A stretch of 7,495 nt of DNA from Methyloprofundus sp. (GCA_030619185.1 JAUXBW010000113.1:1-7495); one strand, 5' to 3'; counted from the first letter of the stretch, positions 1-6,330 are shown. Made by a program: numbers and translations. The notes: generated by a model from the sequence alone, not told the origin.

Positions 1-935
1 CCATCCCGATAGCGTTGCATATTGTAGCCATCATGTTGAACCACAGGTGTTGCCTCAGGCCTTGCGTGTAATACTTCACGCATAATAGCGGTTAGCACTT
101 TCTGCGTTGGCATACGTGCGCCTAAGTAATTTAGCCACTCGCGTATTATCCACTGCTGAGTCAAGTCATCATGCTTAAGCAGACCTGCAATAGATAAACA
201 CTGCTTATTTATATCCAGTATTAAGTGCATTTTCTGTTTAGCACTATTAGATAACAACGATTGAGCATCTGCACAGTGCCCTGCAACTCGTGCGACCGTT
301 TTATCCAGGCTGGGCCAACGTTGTGCTAATAAAGGGATAATATTGTGCCGCAGGTAGTTTCGATCAATTTGCGTATCTTGATTGCTAGGATCTTCAATCC
401 ACTGCAAACCGTGAGCCTGCGCATAGTGCTTAATAGCCTGCTGATTGGTATCTAGCAAGGGCCTGAGTAATTTACCTGCGCCAAGGGGTGCTATTGCTGG
501 CATACCCGATAATCCTTTTAATCCCGCGCCTCTAAATAACTGTAATAAAACAGTTTCTAGCTGATCATCACGGTGCTGGGCAAACAGGAGTAAATCATTT
601 TCTTTGAGTAACTGCTTAAAGGCTTGATAGCGAGCATTGCGTGCAGCTTCTTCCGGGCTTTGCTTCCTGGCTGATCTGGCATTAACATGCAATACTTTAA
701 AATTAACACCTAATGCTTTAGCAACTTGCGCGCAGTGTATCGCCCAGCCATCAGCCTCCGCCTGCAAACCATGATGCACATAAACCGCAAGAATTTTATA
801 TTTGAACTCAGGGATGTTTGCTAATAAATGCAATAAAACATGGGAATCTAAGCCGCCACTGTAGCCAATAATAATATTATTGACAGGGTGATGGGTAGCA
901 AGCTGGGTGCTAATAAATTGTGAGCTAAGATTCAC
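1..935 (-). CDS. tilS: tRNA(Ile)-lysidine synthase TilS, 3' part missing at window edge
   Basis: TilS is the cytoplasmic ATP-dependent enzyme that joins lysine to C34 of the CAU-anticodon tRNA-Ile, so that it reads AUA and is charged with isoleucine. The minus-strand frame stays open from 935 to the window edge (311 codons; the family is usually about 430). It shows the PP-loop motif SGGLDS at residues 26-31, then AVYVHHGLQAEADGWA, the stretch RGAGLKGLSGM, and WIEDPSNQD followed by DRNYLRHNIIPLL. All match E. coli TilS in order, so the N-terminal catalytic domain and most of the middle domain are present and the C-terminal domain is off the window. The start is taken as GTG at 935-933. It is the only usual start codon between an in-frame TAA upstream and the PP-loop, and it gives the normal ~25-residue lead. 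No strong Shine-Dalgarno precedes it. It follows accA by 41 bp on the same strand, a common proteobacterial adjacency. Confidence 0.95.
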   Translation of the reverse strand, partial: MNLSSQFISTQLATHHPVNNIIIGYSGGLDSHVLLHLLANIPEFKYKILAVYVHHGLQAEADGWAIHCAQVAKALGVNFKVLHVNARSARKQSPEEAARNARYQAFKQLLKENDLLLFAQHRDDQLETVLLQLFRGAGLKGLSGMPAIAPLGAGKLLRPLLDTNQQAIKHYAQAHGLQWIEDPSNQDTQIDRNYLRHNIIPLLAQRWPSLDKTVARVAGHCADAQSLLSNSAKQKMHLILDINKQCLSIAGLLKHDDLTQQWIIREWLNYLGARMPTQKVLTAIMREVLHARPEATPVVQHDGYNMQRYRD

Positions 936-976
936 ACCGGCTGATGAGCTGCAAGAGAATACTTAACAATCAGGCC

Positions 977-1942
977 TTATTTGACATCTTCACTAAACGA
1001 ACCAAAAGACATAATACGCTGATATCTGTTCTCTAATAAATCATCCATATTCTCACGCTTTAACTCAGAAATATGACGAAATAGTGCTTCTTTTAAGCTT
1101 TCAGCCGTCGTTTCAAAGTCCCTATGCGCACCGCCTACAGGCTCTCTAACCACTTCATCTAAAAAGCCCTGCTCTCTCACTCTATCGGAAGTAATCCCCA
1201 TCGCTTCAGCAGCTAGCTTTGCTTTATCTGCACTTTTCCATAAGATAGAGGCGCACCCTTCTGGAGAAATCACTGAGTATGTGCTGAATTCCATCATAAT
1301 CAAGCGGTCACCGACTCCCACCGCCAACGCACCACCAGATCCCCCTTCACCGATAACAGTACAGACAATAGGTGTTCTCAGCTTTGCCATTTCAAATAGA
1401 TTACGCGCAATGGCTTCACTTTGGCCGCGCTCTTCTGCCCCTATACCGGGATAGGCTCCGGGTGTATCAATAAGACAAATAATAGGTAAGTGAAAGCGTT
1501 CAGCGAGTTTCATCACGCGCAATGCTTTACGGTAACCTTCGGGGCGTGGCATACCAAAATTGCGAATAATTTTTTCTTTGGTATCACGGCCTTTTTGATG
1601 CCCGATAATAACAACAGCCTGACCATTTAACTTTGCCAGTCCGCAAATAATCGCTTGATCATCAGCATAAGTCCGATCCCCATGTAATTCATGAAAATCA
1701 GTGAACATTAAATCAATATAATCCAGAGTATAAGGTCTACCTGGATGCCTGGATAATTGCGAGATTTGCCAGTCACTTAACTCTTTGAAAATCTGCTCGG
1801 TTAAAGTCTTGCTTTTAGCTTCAAGGTCGTTTAATGCCGATGAAATATCAATCTCATTGTTCGCCTCTACGCGGCGTAATTCTTCGATTTTTGCTTCTAA
1901 TTCGGCAATAGGCTGTTCGAAATCAAGAAAATTTAAATCCAT
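977..1942 (-). CDS. accA: Acetyl-CoA carboxylase carboxyltransferase subunit alpha
   Basis: AccA pairs with AccD to form the carboxyltransferase that moves the carboxyl group from biotinylated AccB to acetyl-CoA, giving malonyl-CoA, the committed step of fatty-acid synthesis in the cytoplasm. The protein has 321 residues against 319 in E. coli. The N-terminal helical part (about 1-60, rich in Glu and Lys) is followed by the crotonase-like carboxyltransferase core: FHELHGDR at 83-90, [11 protein letters not shown] at 114-124, [15 protein letters not shown] at 128-142, IDTPGAYPG at 158-166, the glycine-rich GEGGSGGA at 198-205, and [10 protein letters not shown] at 226-235. No residue expected in these motifs is missing. 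The ATG at 1942 gives the canonical [12 protein letters not shown] start. It lies 22 bp beyond the rarA stop, suggesting cotranscription with rarA. The region before it is A-rich with only a weak ribosome binding site. Confidence 0.98.
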   Translation of the reverse strand: MDLNFLDFEQPIAELEAKIEELRRVEANNEIDISSALNDLEAKSKTLTEQIFKELSDWQISQLSRHPGRPYTLDYIDLMFTDFHELHGDRTYADDQAIICGLAKLNGQAVVIIGHQKGRDTKEKIIRNFGMPRPEGYRKALRVMKLAERFHLPIICLIDTPGAYPGIGAEERGQSEAIARNLFEMAKLRTPIVCTVIGEGGSGGALAVGVGDRLIMMEFSTYSVISPEGCASILWKSADKAKLAAEAMGITSDRVREQGFLDEVVREPVGGAHRDFETTAESLKEALFRHISELKRENMDDLLENRYQRIMSFGSFSEDVK

Positions 1943-1964
1943 GGCTTTTATTTTTTTAATAGTT

Positions 1965-3278
1965 TTATGGGTTCTTGCCCGCTATTTTATCTAATTCTCG
2001 TAAATGTTTTAATTTTTCTGCAATTTTTATTTCCAGCCCACGCGAAACAGGCTGGTAAAACTGTGTTTCCGGCATACCATCAGGAAAATAATACTCTCCA
2101 GCCGCATACGCTTCAGGCTCATTATGTGCATAACGATACTCTTTGCCATAATCCAGGTCTTTCATCAGCTTGGTTGGCGCATTTCGCAAATGATTAGGGA
2201 CTGGTAAGCTACCACTTTCTTTTGCAGCACGCATGGCTGTGTTATAAGCCATATAAACCGCGTTACTCTTAGGTGCACAGGCCATGTAAACCAATGCTTG
2301 CGCAAGAGCCAGTTCGCCTTCTGGGCTACCTAGCCGCTCTTGCGTTTCCCAGGCATTCATACACAACTGCAAGGCCCGTGGATCGGCATTACCAATATCT
2401 TCCGAGGCAATGCGCACTATCCGCCTGGCCAGGTATAGCGGATCACAGCCACCATCCAGCATACGACAAAACCAGTATAAAGCCGCATCAGGAGAACTAC
2501 CGCGTACAGACTTGTGTATTGCTGAAATCTGGTTATAAAATTCCTCTCCCTGATTATCAAATCGGCGTACACCACCGACCAGGACTTCTTTGGCAATGGC
2601 CTCAGTAATTTCGCTTGTTTGGCTGGCTTGCGCCAACTCAACGGCAATTTCCAGTAAATTTAACAAGCGTCGTGCATCGCCATCTGCTGCAATGGCGAAT
2701 TGCTGTTTTAAGCTATCAGATAGGGTAATACCTAAGTCGGCATAGCCTTTGTGTTTATCTGTTAGAACCTTATCAATAACGCTGCATAAATCTTCATCCG
2801 TCAATGCGTTTAATACATAGACTCTAGCCCTAGATAACAAGGCATTATTCAATGCAAAAGAGGGGTTTTCAGTAGTTGCACCTAAAAAGAATACCGTACC
2901 ATCTTCTACATGTGGCAGAAATGCATCTTGCTGCGCCTTGTTAAAGCGATGTACTTCATCGACAAATAAAATAGTTTGTCGCTGTTCCTGCTGCTGTATT
3001 TGCTTTGCTGCAGCGACTGCGGCGCGTATATCTTTAACGCCTGCCAGGACAGCTGAAATAGGCATAAATTCGGCATTAGAATGTCGGGCAATCATTCTTG
3101 CCAGAGTGGTTTTCCCGGTTCCCGGGGGACCCCAGAAAATCATCGAATGCAGGCGACCTGAATTTATCGCTTCATACAATGGCTTGCCAGGCTGCAACAG
3201 GTGCTTTTGCCCGGCATAATCAGCCAGTGATTCCGGGCGCATCAAATCCGCTAAAGGTTTACTTAAATCACTACACAT
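1965..3278 (-). CDS. rarA: Replication-associated recombination protein A (RarA/MgsA AAA+ ATPase)
   Basis: RarA is a clamp-loader-like AAA+ ATPase that acts with SSB and the replisome at stalled forks, opening duplex ends and limiting damage from gaps. The product has 437 residues (E. coli 447). Visible elements are the N-terminal [16 protein letters not shown] segment, Walker A GPPGTGKT at 50-57, Walker [11 protein letters not shown] with D107 and E108, sensor 1 in GATTENPSF (133-141), and the SRAR arginine-finger motif at 149-152. The C-terminal clamp-loader-like and tetramerisation part includes [48 protein letters not shown] and [19 protein letters not shown]. All are intact. ATG 3278 is taken as the start because it puts the conserved region at the family position, but the Shine-Dalgarno is weak. 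The gene normally follows lolA closely; here only a lolA 3' fragment lies upstream, so it has probably lost its original upstream promoter and is read from a local one or from whatever passes through the fragment. Confidence 0.97.
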   Translation of the reverse strand: MCSDLSKPLADLMRPESLADYAGQKHLLQPGKPLYEAINSGRLHSMIFWGPPGTGKTTLARMIARHSNAEFMPISAVLAGVKDIRAAVAAAKQIQQQEQRQTILFVDEVHRFNKAQQDAFLPHVEDGTVFFLGATTENPSFALNNALLSRARVYVLNALTDEDLCSVIDKVLTDKHKGYADLGITLSDSLKQQFAIAADGDARRLLNLLEIAVELAQASQTSEITEAIAKEVLVGGVRRFDNQGEEFYNQISAIHKSVRGSSPDAALYWFCRMLDGGCDPLYLARRIVRIASEDIGNADPRALQLCMNAWETQERLGSPEGELALAQALVYMACAPKSNAVYMAYNTAMRAAKESGSLPVPNHLRNAPTKLMKDLDYGKEYRYAHNEPEAYAAGEYYFPDGMPETQFYQPVSRGLEIKIAEKLKHLRELDKIAGKNP

Positions 3279-3350
3279 ACTTAATATTAGAAATAACCAT
3301 ATTTACTTAAGCTTCTCTGAAACATTCTTAATTACTTATAAGTTTTTAAA
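3279..3350. other. AT-rich gap upstream of rarA
   Basis: This short stretch lies between the rarA start and the stop of the lolA fragment. On the minus strand it is very A+T-rich and holds TAATAT a few bases before the rarA ATG, but I see no well-spaced -35 partner, so I do not call a promoter. From about 3321 it matches the sequence downstream of the intact lolA (about 6331 onward), meaning the duplication includes some of the lolA 3' flank. Confidence 0.5.
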
Positions 3351-3770
3351 CTACCCTGCAAAAACATCCGTCCCTTCAGGGGCAATAAATTCAAATATGT
3401 TGAGCGATAATGACTTTGGCATGATGATATCAGAAAGAATAATTTGCATAAGCTGACCGAAATAATCACTTAGGAATGGGAACGAAATAACTTGAGCAAC
3501 TGGCGCAGTATTTTTGTTCGTATTCAAGGCGCACAAATAGGCGCATAGCAAGCTACGTAACTGTTTGTGCAACACCGAAGACGGACAAAAAGACAAGTCA
3601 GTTGCTCAAGTTATTTTGTGCACGTTCCTTAGTCCCATACCATAAAGCATATCACTTTTTAAGCCTACTAATATATATTTAAAGTTACTCTCGATACTTT
3701 TAGGCGTTAATTTTAACCACAAAATATCATCTTCCTGTTTTTGTGTGGCTATGGTGTATTTTTCATTTAA
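3351..3770 (-). pseudogene. Headless lolA fragment (C-terminal ~86 residues), split by a MITE
   Basis: This is a second, partial copy of the 3' end of lolA. Read on the minus strand it starts at LNEKYTIATQKQEDDILWLK and runs to MLYGMGL. It is then broken by the 156-bp palindromic element and resumes at SDYFGQLMQI, ending EFIAPEGTDVF-A-G and a TAG stop. Across 86 aligned residues I count 16 differences from the intact LolA. The fragment lacks the signal peptide and the first ~117 residues, so it cannot be a working periplasmic carrier. Apart from the inserted element there is no frameshift or stop in it. Roughly half of the coding substitutions change the amino acid, which suits relaxed constraint. 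The upstream in-frame residues (MIARLDTLS) come from unrelated hairpin sequence and should not be taken as a real N-terminus. Confidence 0.9.
3473..3628. mobile_element. 156-bp MITE, palindromic over its full length
   Basis: The ends are 30-bp terminal inverted repeats (3473-3502 and 3599-3628) matching at 26 of 30 positions, with a perfect 18-bp inner block reading AAATAACTTGAGCAACTG. Weaker complementarity continues inward (for example TTTTTGTTCGTATTC against TTTTTGTCCGTCTTC), and the centre TAGCAAGCTA falls at 3550/3551, the exact midpoint of the element. TTA occurs directly outside both ends (3470-3472 and 3629-3631), and removing the element with one TTA restores the lolA alignment base for base, which proves insertion. 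There is no coding capacity. The right end, read inward as GGAACGTGCACAAAATAA, resembles the ends of IS5-group elements as I recall them, and a TTA or TTAG target suits that family. Mobilisation by an IS5-family transposase elsewhere is therefore an inference. Confidence 0.9.
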
Positions 3771-3775
3771 GGAAA

Positions 3776-3839
3776 GGGTGTCAAGTCTTGCAATCATGCA
3801 ATTCTATAGTCAAATATTGGATTGCAAGCCCTGGTACCC
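3776..3839. repeat. 64-bp hairpin element at the island's left border
   Basis: Arms 3776-3795 (GGGTGTCAAGTCTTGCAATC) and 3820-3839 (GATTGCAAGCCCTGGTACCC) are inverted copies matching at 16 of 20 positions, with a perfect inner CTTGCAATC/GATTGCAAG pair and a 24-base loop. It begins only 5 bp past the point where lolA homology stops. It lacks a U-run on either side, so it does not look like an intrinsic terminator. It looks like a small dispersed inverted-repeat element of the REP or MITE kind, but no second copy is in the window to confirm that. No clear target duplication is seen. Confidence 0.6.
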
Positions 3840-3870
3840 TTCTCTCCCCTTCTCTCAGGGTTTTAAAAAA

Positions 3871-3907
3871 CTGACAACACAAGTATAACTTGAGTTATAC
3901 TAATGAT
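3871..3907 (+). promoter_or_regulatory. Toxin-antitoxin promoter with palindromic operator
   Basis: A perfect 9-2-9 inverted repeat, AGTATAACT then TG then AGTTATACT, lies at 3882-3901. A -10-like TATACT (3896-3901) is its right tip, and CTGACA at 3871-3876 is a possible -35 with a long 19-bp spacer. A palindrome over the promoter is the usual binding site for an autoregulating ribbon-helix-helix antitoxin, so repression by the downstream antitoxin-toxin complex is likely. The -10 box ends only six bases before the antitoxin ATG, so transcription would begin at or near the start codon, giving a leaderless message. No Shine-Dalgarno is present, which agrees. Confidence 0.7.
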
Positions 3908-4144
3908 ATGAAAACAGCAATATCAATTCCAGACCCTATTTTTCATTCAGCAGAAATTATGGCGCATCACTTGGCTATTTCTCGTAGTGAATTGTTTACG
4001 AAAGCAATCTCAGAGTATTTGGAAGCACATAAATACTTAGATGTTACAGAATCTTTAAATCGAATATATAGTGAAGGCTCATCAAGCCTGGATGAAAAAA
4101 TCATGGAAATGCAACTCAATTCTATAGAAAAGGAAATTTGGTAG
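3908..4144 (+). CDS. Ribbon-helix-helix antitoxin of a MazEF-type pair
   Basis: This 78-residue protein has the form of a CopG/RHH-type antitoxin. The N-terminal strand MKTAISIP is followed by two helices (about 11-24 and 26-42, with the SRSELFTKAISEYLEAH stretch typical of the second helix and dimer core) and an acidic, helical tail (about 45-78) expected to wrap and block the toxin. It should bind the palindrome just upstream and repress its own operon. I choose the ATG at 3908 over an in-frame TTG at 3890. The ATG places the DNA-binding strand at the very N-terminus as in the family, whereas TTG 3890 lies inside the operator. Its TAG stop shares one base with the toxin's GTG start, so the two are translationally coupled. 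The structural class is clear; the exact antitoxin subfamily is not. Confidence 0.88.
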   Translation: MKTAISIPDPIFHSAEIMAHHLAISRSELFTKAISEYLEAHKYLDVTESLNRIYSEGSSSLDEKIMEMQLNSIEKEIW

Positions 4145-4482
4145 TGAAGCGAGGAGAAATCTGGTGGGCTTCAATTGGAGGGCCTAGAGGTTCTGAGCCT
4201 GGGTATCATCGCCCAGTTCTAATAATATCTTCAAATGACTTTAACCAAAGTCTAATTCAGACTGTAATTGTCGCAGTTATAACATCAAACCTTCGTTTAG
4301 TTGGTGCTCCAGGGAATTTTAAAATCACAAAAAAACATTCAAGCTTAAATAAAGATTCAGTTGTGAATGTTTCTCAATTAATTACATTAGATAAGACCTT
4401 TTTAACTGAGAAGGTAGGGAAATTAAATTCAAAAAACATTAATTGCTTGAATGAAGGTATAAAGCTGGTACTTGGCATATAA
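4144..4482 (+). CDS. mazF: MazF/PemK-family endoribonuclease toxin
   Basis: MazF toxins are single-strand, sequence-specific RNases that stop growth when the antitoxin decays. The 112-residue product has the family landmarks in order: KRGEIWWA at the N-terminus, GSEPGYHRPVLIISS with the catalytic arginine R23, VAVITSN with the catalytic threonine T47, DSVVNVSQLITLDK (71-84) and a C-terminal helix. R23 and T47 correspond to R25 and T48 of Bacillus subtilis MazF, so it looks active. The start could be TTG 4138 or GTG 4144. AAGGA at 4130-4134 is 9 bases from the GTG and only 3 from the TTG, so I take GTG, which overlaps the antitoxin stop by one base. This architecture, antitoxin first and coupled, is normal for type II pairs. 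The RNA cleavage site cannot be told from sequence. Confidence 0.93.
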   Translation: MKRGEIWWASIGGPRGSEPGYHRPVLIISSNDFNQSLIQTVIVAVITSNLRLVGAPGNFKITKKHSSLNKDSVVNVSQLITLDKTFLTEKVGKLNSKNINCLNEGIKLVLGI

Positions 4483-4502
4483 AAATCAACTACCAGGCTT
4501 AT

Positions 4503-4538
4503 TAAACGTGGTTTGAATTCAGTGTTATACTTTCCGGT
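4503..4538 (+). promoter_or_regulatory. Possible promoter of the lipase-like gene
   Basis: TATACT at 4526-4531 lies seven bases before the ATG at 4539. No good -35 stands 16-19 bp upstream (the best there is TAAACG). There is no Shine-Dalgarno, so if the box is used the message would start at or near the ATG. The sequence GTTATACT (4524-4531) equals eight bases of the toxin-antitoxin operator half-site. Transcription running on from mazF is also possible, because I see no terminator in the 56 bp between the genes. Confidence 0.4.
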
Positions 4539-6014
4539 ATGATTAAATCCTCACTCCTTAGAATACTCATTTTTCTGCTTGGCTTGCTCACCTCTGTGAC
4601 TGGTTTCGCTGATAGCATTTATTCTGAACCGACACAAAAACTTCATAGCTCTTATCTTGAATTCATGAATGAAATCTATGATGTCAGTTTTATCTATTAC
4701 CCAGTTACAAGCCGCCTGGAAATATACTCTTATACACGAAGAACTAAAAAAACATCTCCGGTATATGGTGAAAAAATACAAGTTAATGATACACTGGATT
4801 TTCACCTTTCCCGCATTACATTTAGTGGTCAGCTGTATCAGGTAGATATTGATTTTCAACCTATTAGCAATGATTTTAATATTGTCAATTTACAGCTCTC
4901 GAATCAATGGAGTGAGCATAGAGGACAAATTATCTCGATCAAACGTGTATCAACAAAGAGCAAAGATACTATTAATTCAGGTTTGATAATAGCAAAACAT
5001 GATGTTGAAGTTTATAAAGTGATTTATCAAACTATAGACCCTGCTGGCGAATTAACCAGGGCATCCGCTCTTATTGCTATACCTTCAGGTGTTGATTCTG
5101 CTTTGCCAATAATTGCTAATCAACACGGTGGGATCATAAAGCGTAGCAATGCTCCCAGCAGTAACGAGATAGATACATTTTCATTAGGATTGGCTGCGAA
5201 TGGATATTTTGTGGTCATTGCCGATTACCTGGGGCTCGGAGTATCACAGTGCCTACACCCACTGCTGCATGCGCATTCACTGGCAAGCAGTGTGATAGAT
5301 GCGTTACGTGCAGGTCGGTCCCTAGCACAGAAAAACAATATTCCCCTCAGTGGACAGTTATTTTTGATGGGCTACTCTGAAGGTGGCTATGCAACATTGG
5401 CTGTGCAAAAGGAGATTCAGACTAACTATGCTCATGAGTTTAATGTTACCGGATCAGCTCCTATAGCCAGTTCTTATGATTTAAACTGGACCCTAGAGCA
5501 TATTTTACAGAGGACAGAGCCTTACCCAATTCCAAGCTTAATCCCTTATCTAATACTTTCTTTCGATCAGGTTTATGGACTATATGATGACTTAGACAGT
5601 GTTTTTTTGCCCCCATTTGACACCATTATTGAACATTATTTTAATGGTGAATATGCGTTTCCACAAATCAATAACATTTTACCTACAGATTTTCGACAAT
5701 TGTTTACCGAGAATTTTTACCTCATGATGGCGGATAAAAATTCACCACTATATGCATCATTAGCTGAAAATAATGTCTATCGCTGGAAACCACAAGCACC
5801 TACCCGTTTATATCATTGTATTAACGATGAGATAGCACCTTTTCAGAACTCTCAAATTGCTTATGATTATTTTCTAGCCTCTGGGGCCCGAGATATAGGG
5901 TTAATAGCGGTACAATATGATATTTACGACCAAACAAGCATCCATGTCAAATGCGCTTTACCATTAATGCTAAGGGCTAAAACATGGTTTGATACATTGC
6001 TAATTACTGATTAG
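4539..6014 (+). CDS. Secreted alpha/beta hydrolase, secretory-lipase type
   Basis: The 491-residue product begins with a Sec signal peptide (basic MIKSSLLR, hydrophobic stretch to about 20, likely cut after GFA at residue 24), so it acts in the periplasm or outside the cell. Residues 25 to about 140 are a strand-rich N-terminal part I do not recognise. The rest is an alpha/beta hydrolase. It has an HGG oxyanion loop at 196-198, VVIADYLGLGVS at 225-236, the nucleophile elbow GYSEGG with Ser280, a probable acid Asp430 in CINDEIAPF, and a probable His469 in TSIHVK. GYSEGGYATLA after a long helix and the DYLGLG segment resemble the LIP-type secretory lipase family. The substrate (triglyceride, shorter ester, peptide-like or polyester) cannot be decided. 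There is no membrane anchor or lipobox. The gene is intact and follows the toxin-antitoxin operon on the same strand by 56 bp. Confidence 0.85.
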   Translation: MIKSSLLRILIFLLGLLTSVTGFADSIYSEPTQKLHSSYLEFMNEIYDVSFIYYPVTSRLEIYSYTRRTKKTSPVYGEKIQVNDTLDFHLSRITFSGQLYQVDIDFQPISNDFNIVNLQLSNQWSEHRGQIISIKRVSTKSKDTINSGLIIAKHDVEVYKVIYQTIDPAGELTRASALIAIPSGVDSALPIIANQHGGIIKRSNAPSSNEIDTFSLGLAANGYFVVIADYLGLGVSQCLHPLLHAHSLASSVIDALRAGRSLAQKNNIPLSGQLFLMGYSEGGYATLAVQKEIQTNYAHEFNVTGSAPIASSYDLNWTLEHILQRTEPYPIPSLIPYLILSFDQVYGLYDDLDSVFLPPFDTIIEHYFNGEYAFPQINNILPTDFRQLFTENFYLMMADKNSPLYASLAENNVYRWKPQAPTRLYHCINDEIAPFQNSQIAYDYFLASGARDIGLIAVQYDIYDQTSIHVKCALPLMLRAKTWFDTLLITD

Positions 6015-6035
6015 CCATTGTATTTCCGGGCAGCG

Positions 6036-6167
6036 TCACCTAAATAGAGAATCGTAAAACAAAGAAAATAATTCATGGCTAAACTGTTCATCTAGCCATT
6101 CAATAACTGCTGAATTTGGTTCAGGTCGCATCAATTCAGAAATGACATTAGTGTCTAATCATATCAT
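6036..6167 (-). pseudogene. Relic of a PIN-domain toxin (VapC/FitB type)
   Basis: The minus strand from the ATG at 6167-6165 reads MI, a TGA stop at 6161-6159, then LDTNVISELMRPEPNSAVI and EWLDEQF. This is the classic N-terminus of VapC/FitB PIN-domain RNases, including the first metal-binding Asp in LDTN and the ISELMRPEPN signature. Family members usually have a hydrophobic residue where the TGA stands. After about residue 30 the resemblance fades, and the frame closes with TGA at 6038-6036, only about 20 bp past the lipase stop. More than two thirds of a normal ~135-residue toxin is missing. It is doubly broken and cannot make a PIN nuclease. Confidence 0.82.
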
Positions 6168-6280
6168 TTGGTGTTTTCAAAATTAGGTGCTTTTCTAGGA
6201 AGCGAGCGAACTGGTAATTCTAACTCTATACCATTGGTTATTTCCATGATTTGTTCGTGCAAACGGCTACCTAAATATTT
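6164..6280 (-). pseudogene. Relic of the cognate FitA/VapB-type antitoxin
   Basis: On the minus strand the frame from about 6280 to the TGA at 6166-6164 reads KYLGSRLHEQIMEITNG and IELELPVRSLPRKAPNF, ending ENTK. The LGSRLHEQ...ELELPxRS...PRxxxF pattern matches the C-terminal half of FitA-type ribbon-helix-helix antitoxins as I know them. An in-frame TAA at 6283-6281 and loss of similarity upstream show that the DNA-binding N-terminal half is gone. Its stop overlaps the toxin-relic start in an ATGA (6167-6164), the usual coupling in such pairs, so the two relics formed one operon. Confidence 0.75.
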
Positions 6281-6330
6281 TTATATGGTGGATTCGACTC
6301 TGAAGTGCATTCTAGTATTCATGTCGCCTC
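6281..6330. other. Unassigned sequence at the island's right border
   Basis: This stretch separates the antitoxin relic from the right lolA repeat. The minus strand has a short frame reading MNTRMHFRVESTI then stop, which does not continue the antitoxin and which I do not recognise. It may be the end of a further small element that cut the antitoxin gene. Nothing else is visible in it. Confidence 0.35.

Larger units (their letters stand above)
3321..3770 (-). repeat. Direct repeat, left copy: lolA 3' end plus flank
   Basis: Apart from the 156-bp element inserted in it, this segment aligns end to end with 6331-6620. After removing the element and one copy of its target duplication, the lengths are 291 and 290 bp. 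By hand count I see roughly 37 differences over about 280 aligned bases (near 87% identity) and one small length change just downstream of the stop codon. Both copies have the same orientation and flank the plus-strand island. Homology stops abruptly after the run TTTCATTTAA at 3770 (6620 in the other copy). The divergence means the duplication is old, or that one copy came from a related but different genome. Confidence 0.9.
3771..6330. other. Accessory island between lolA and rarA, bounded by lolA 3' direct repeats
   Basis: The segment between the two lolA repeats holds a hairpin element, a MazEF-type toxin-antitoxin operon, a secreted lipase-like hydrolase and a decayed second toxin-antitoxin pair. 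The intact genes run against the host operon. The island reads as more A+T-rich than rarA and accA. No transposase, integrase or tRNA is present, so entry by homologous recombination within a carried lolA tail, or loss of the mobility genes, are the simplest explanations. The boundaries are inferred from where repeat homology ends and may be off by a few bases. Confidence 0.75.

Noticed and set aside
1967..3310. Several plus-strand open frames of 70-110 codons opposite rarA
   Set aside because: They lie antisense to a fully conserved rarA, have no recognisable motifs or ribosome binding sites, and are shadows of its codon pattern.
3351..3596. An 81-residue minus-strand protein ending in the LolA C-terminus
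   Set aside because: Its first half is translation of the MITE and only the tail is LolA. The fusion is a by-product of the insertion.
3473..3628. The palindrome as a CRISPR unit or an IS200/IS605-type end
   Set aside because: It occurs once here and has true terminal inverted repeats with a target duplication, which neither CRISPR repeats nor IS200/IS605 ends have.
3606..3797. A 63-residue minus-strand protein starting MIARLDTLS
   Set aside because: Its start lies in the hairpin element and its end runs into the MITE. Only the middle is lolA sequence, so it is a chance frame over a pseudogene.
3776..3839. The hairpin as an intrinsic terminator for the minus-strand operon
   Set aside because: The loop is 24 bases and neither side has a run of T that would follow the stem in a transcript.
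3890..3907. TTG at 3890 as start of the antitoxin
   Set aside because: It falls inside the operator palindrome and adds six residues before the RHH strand. The ATG at 3908 fits the family better.
4551..4859. Minus-strand 102-codon frame opposite the start of the hydrolase gene
   Set aside because: It overlaps the signal peptide and N-terminal domain of a better supported gene. Its predicted protein looks like low-complexity antisense translation, with no start signal.
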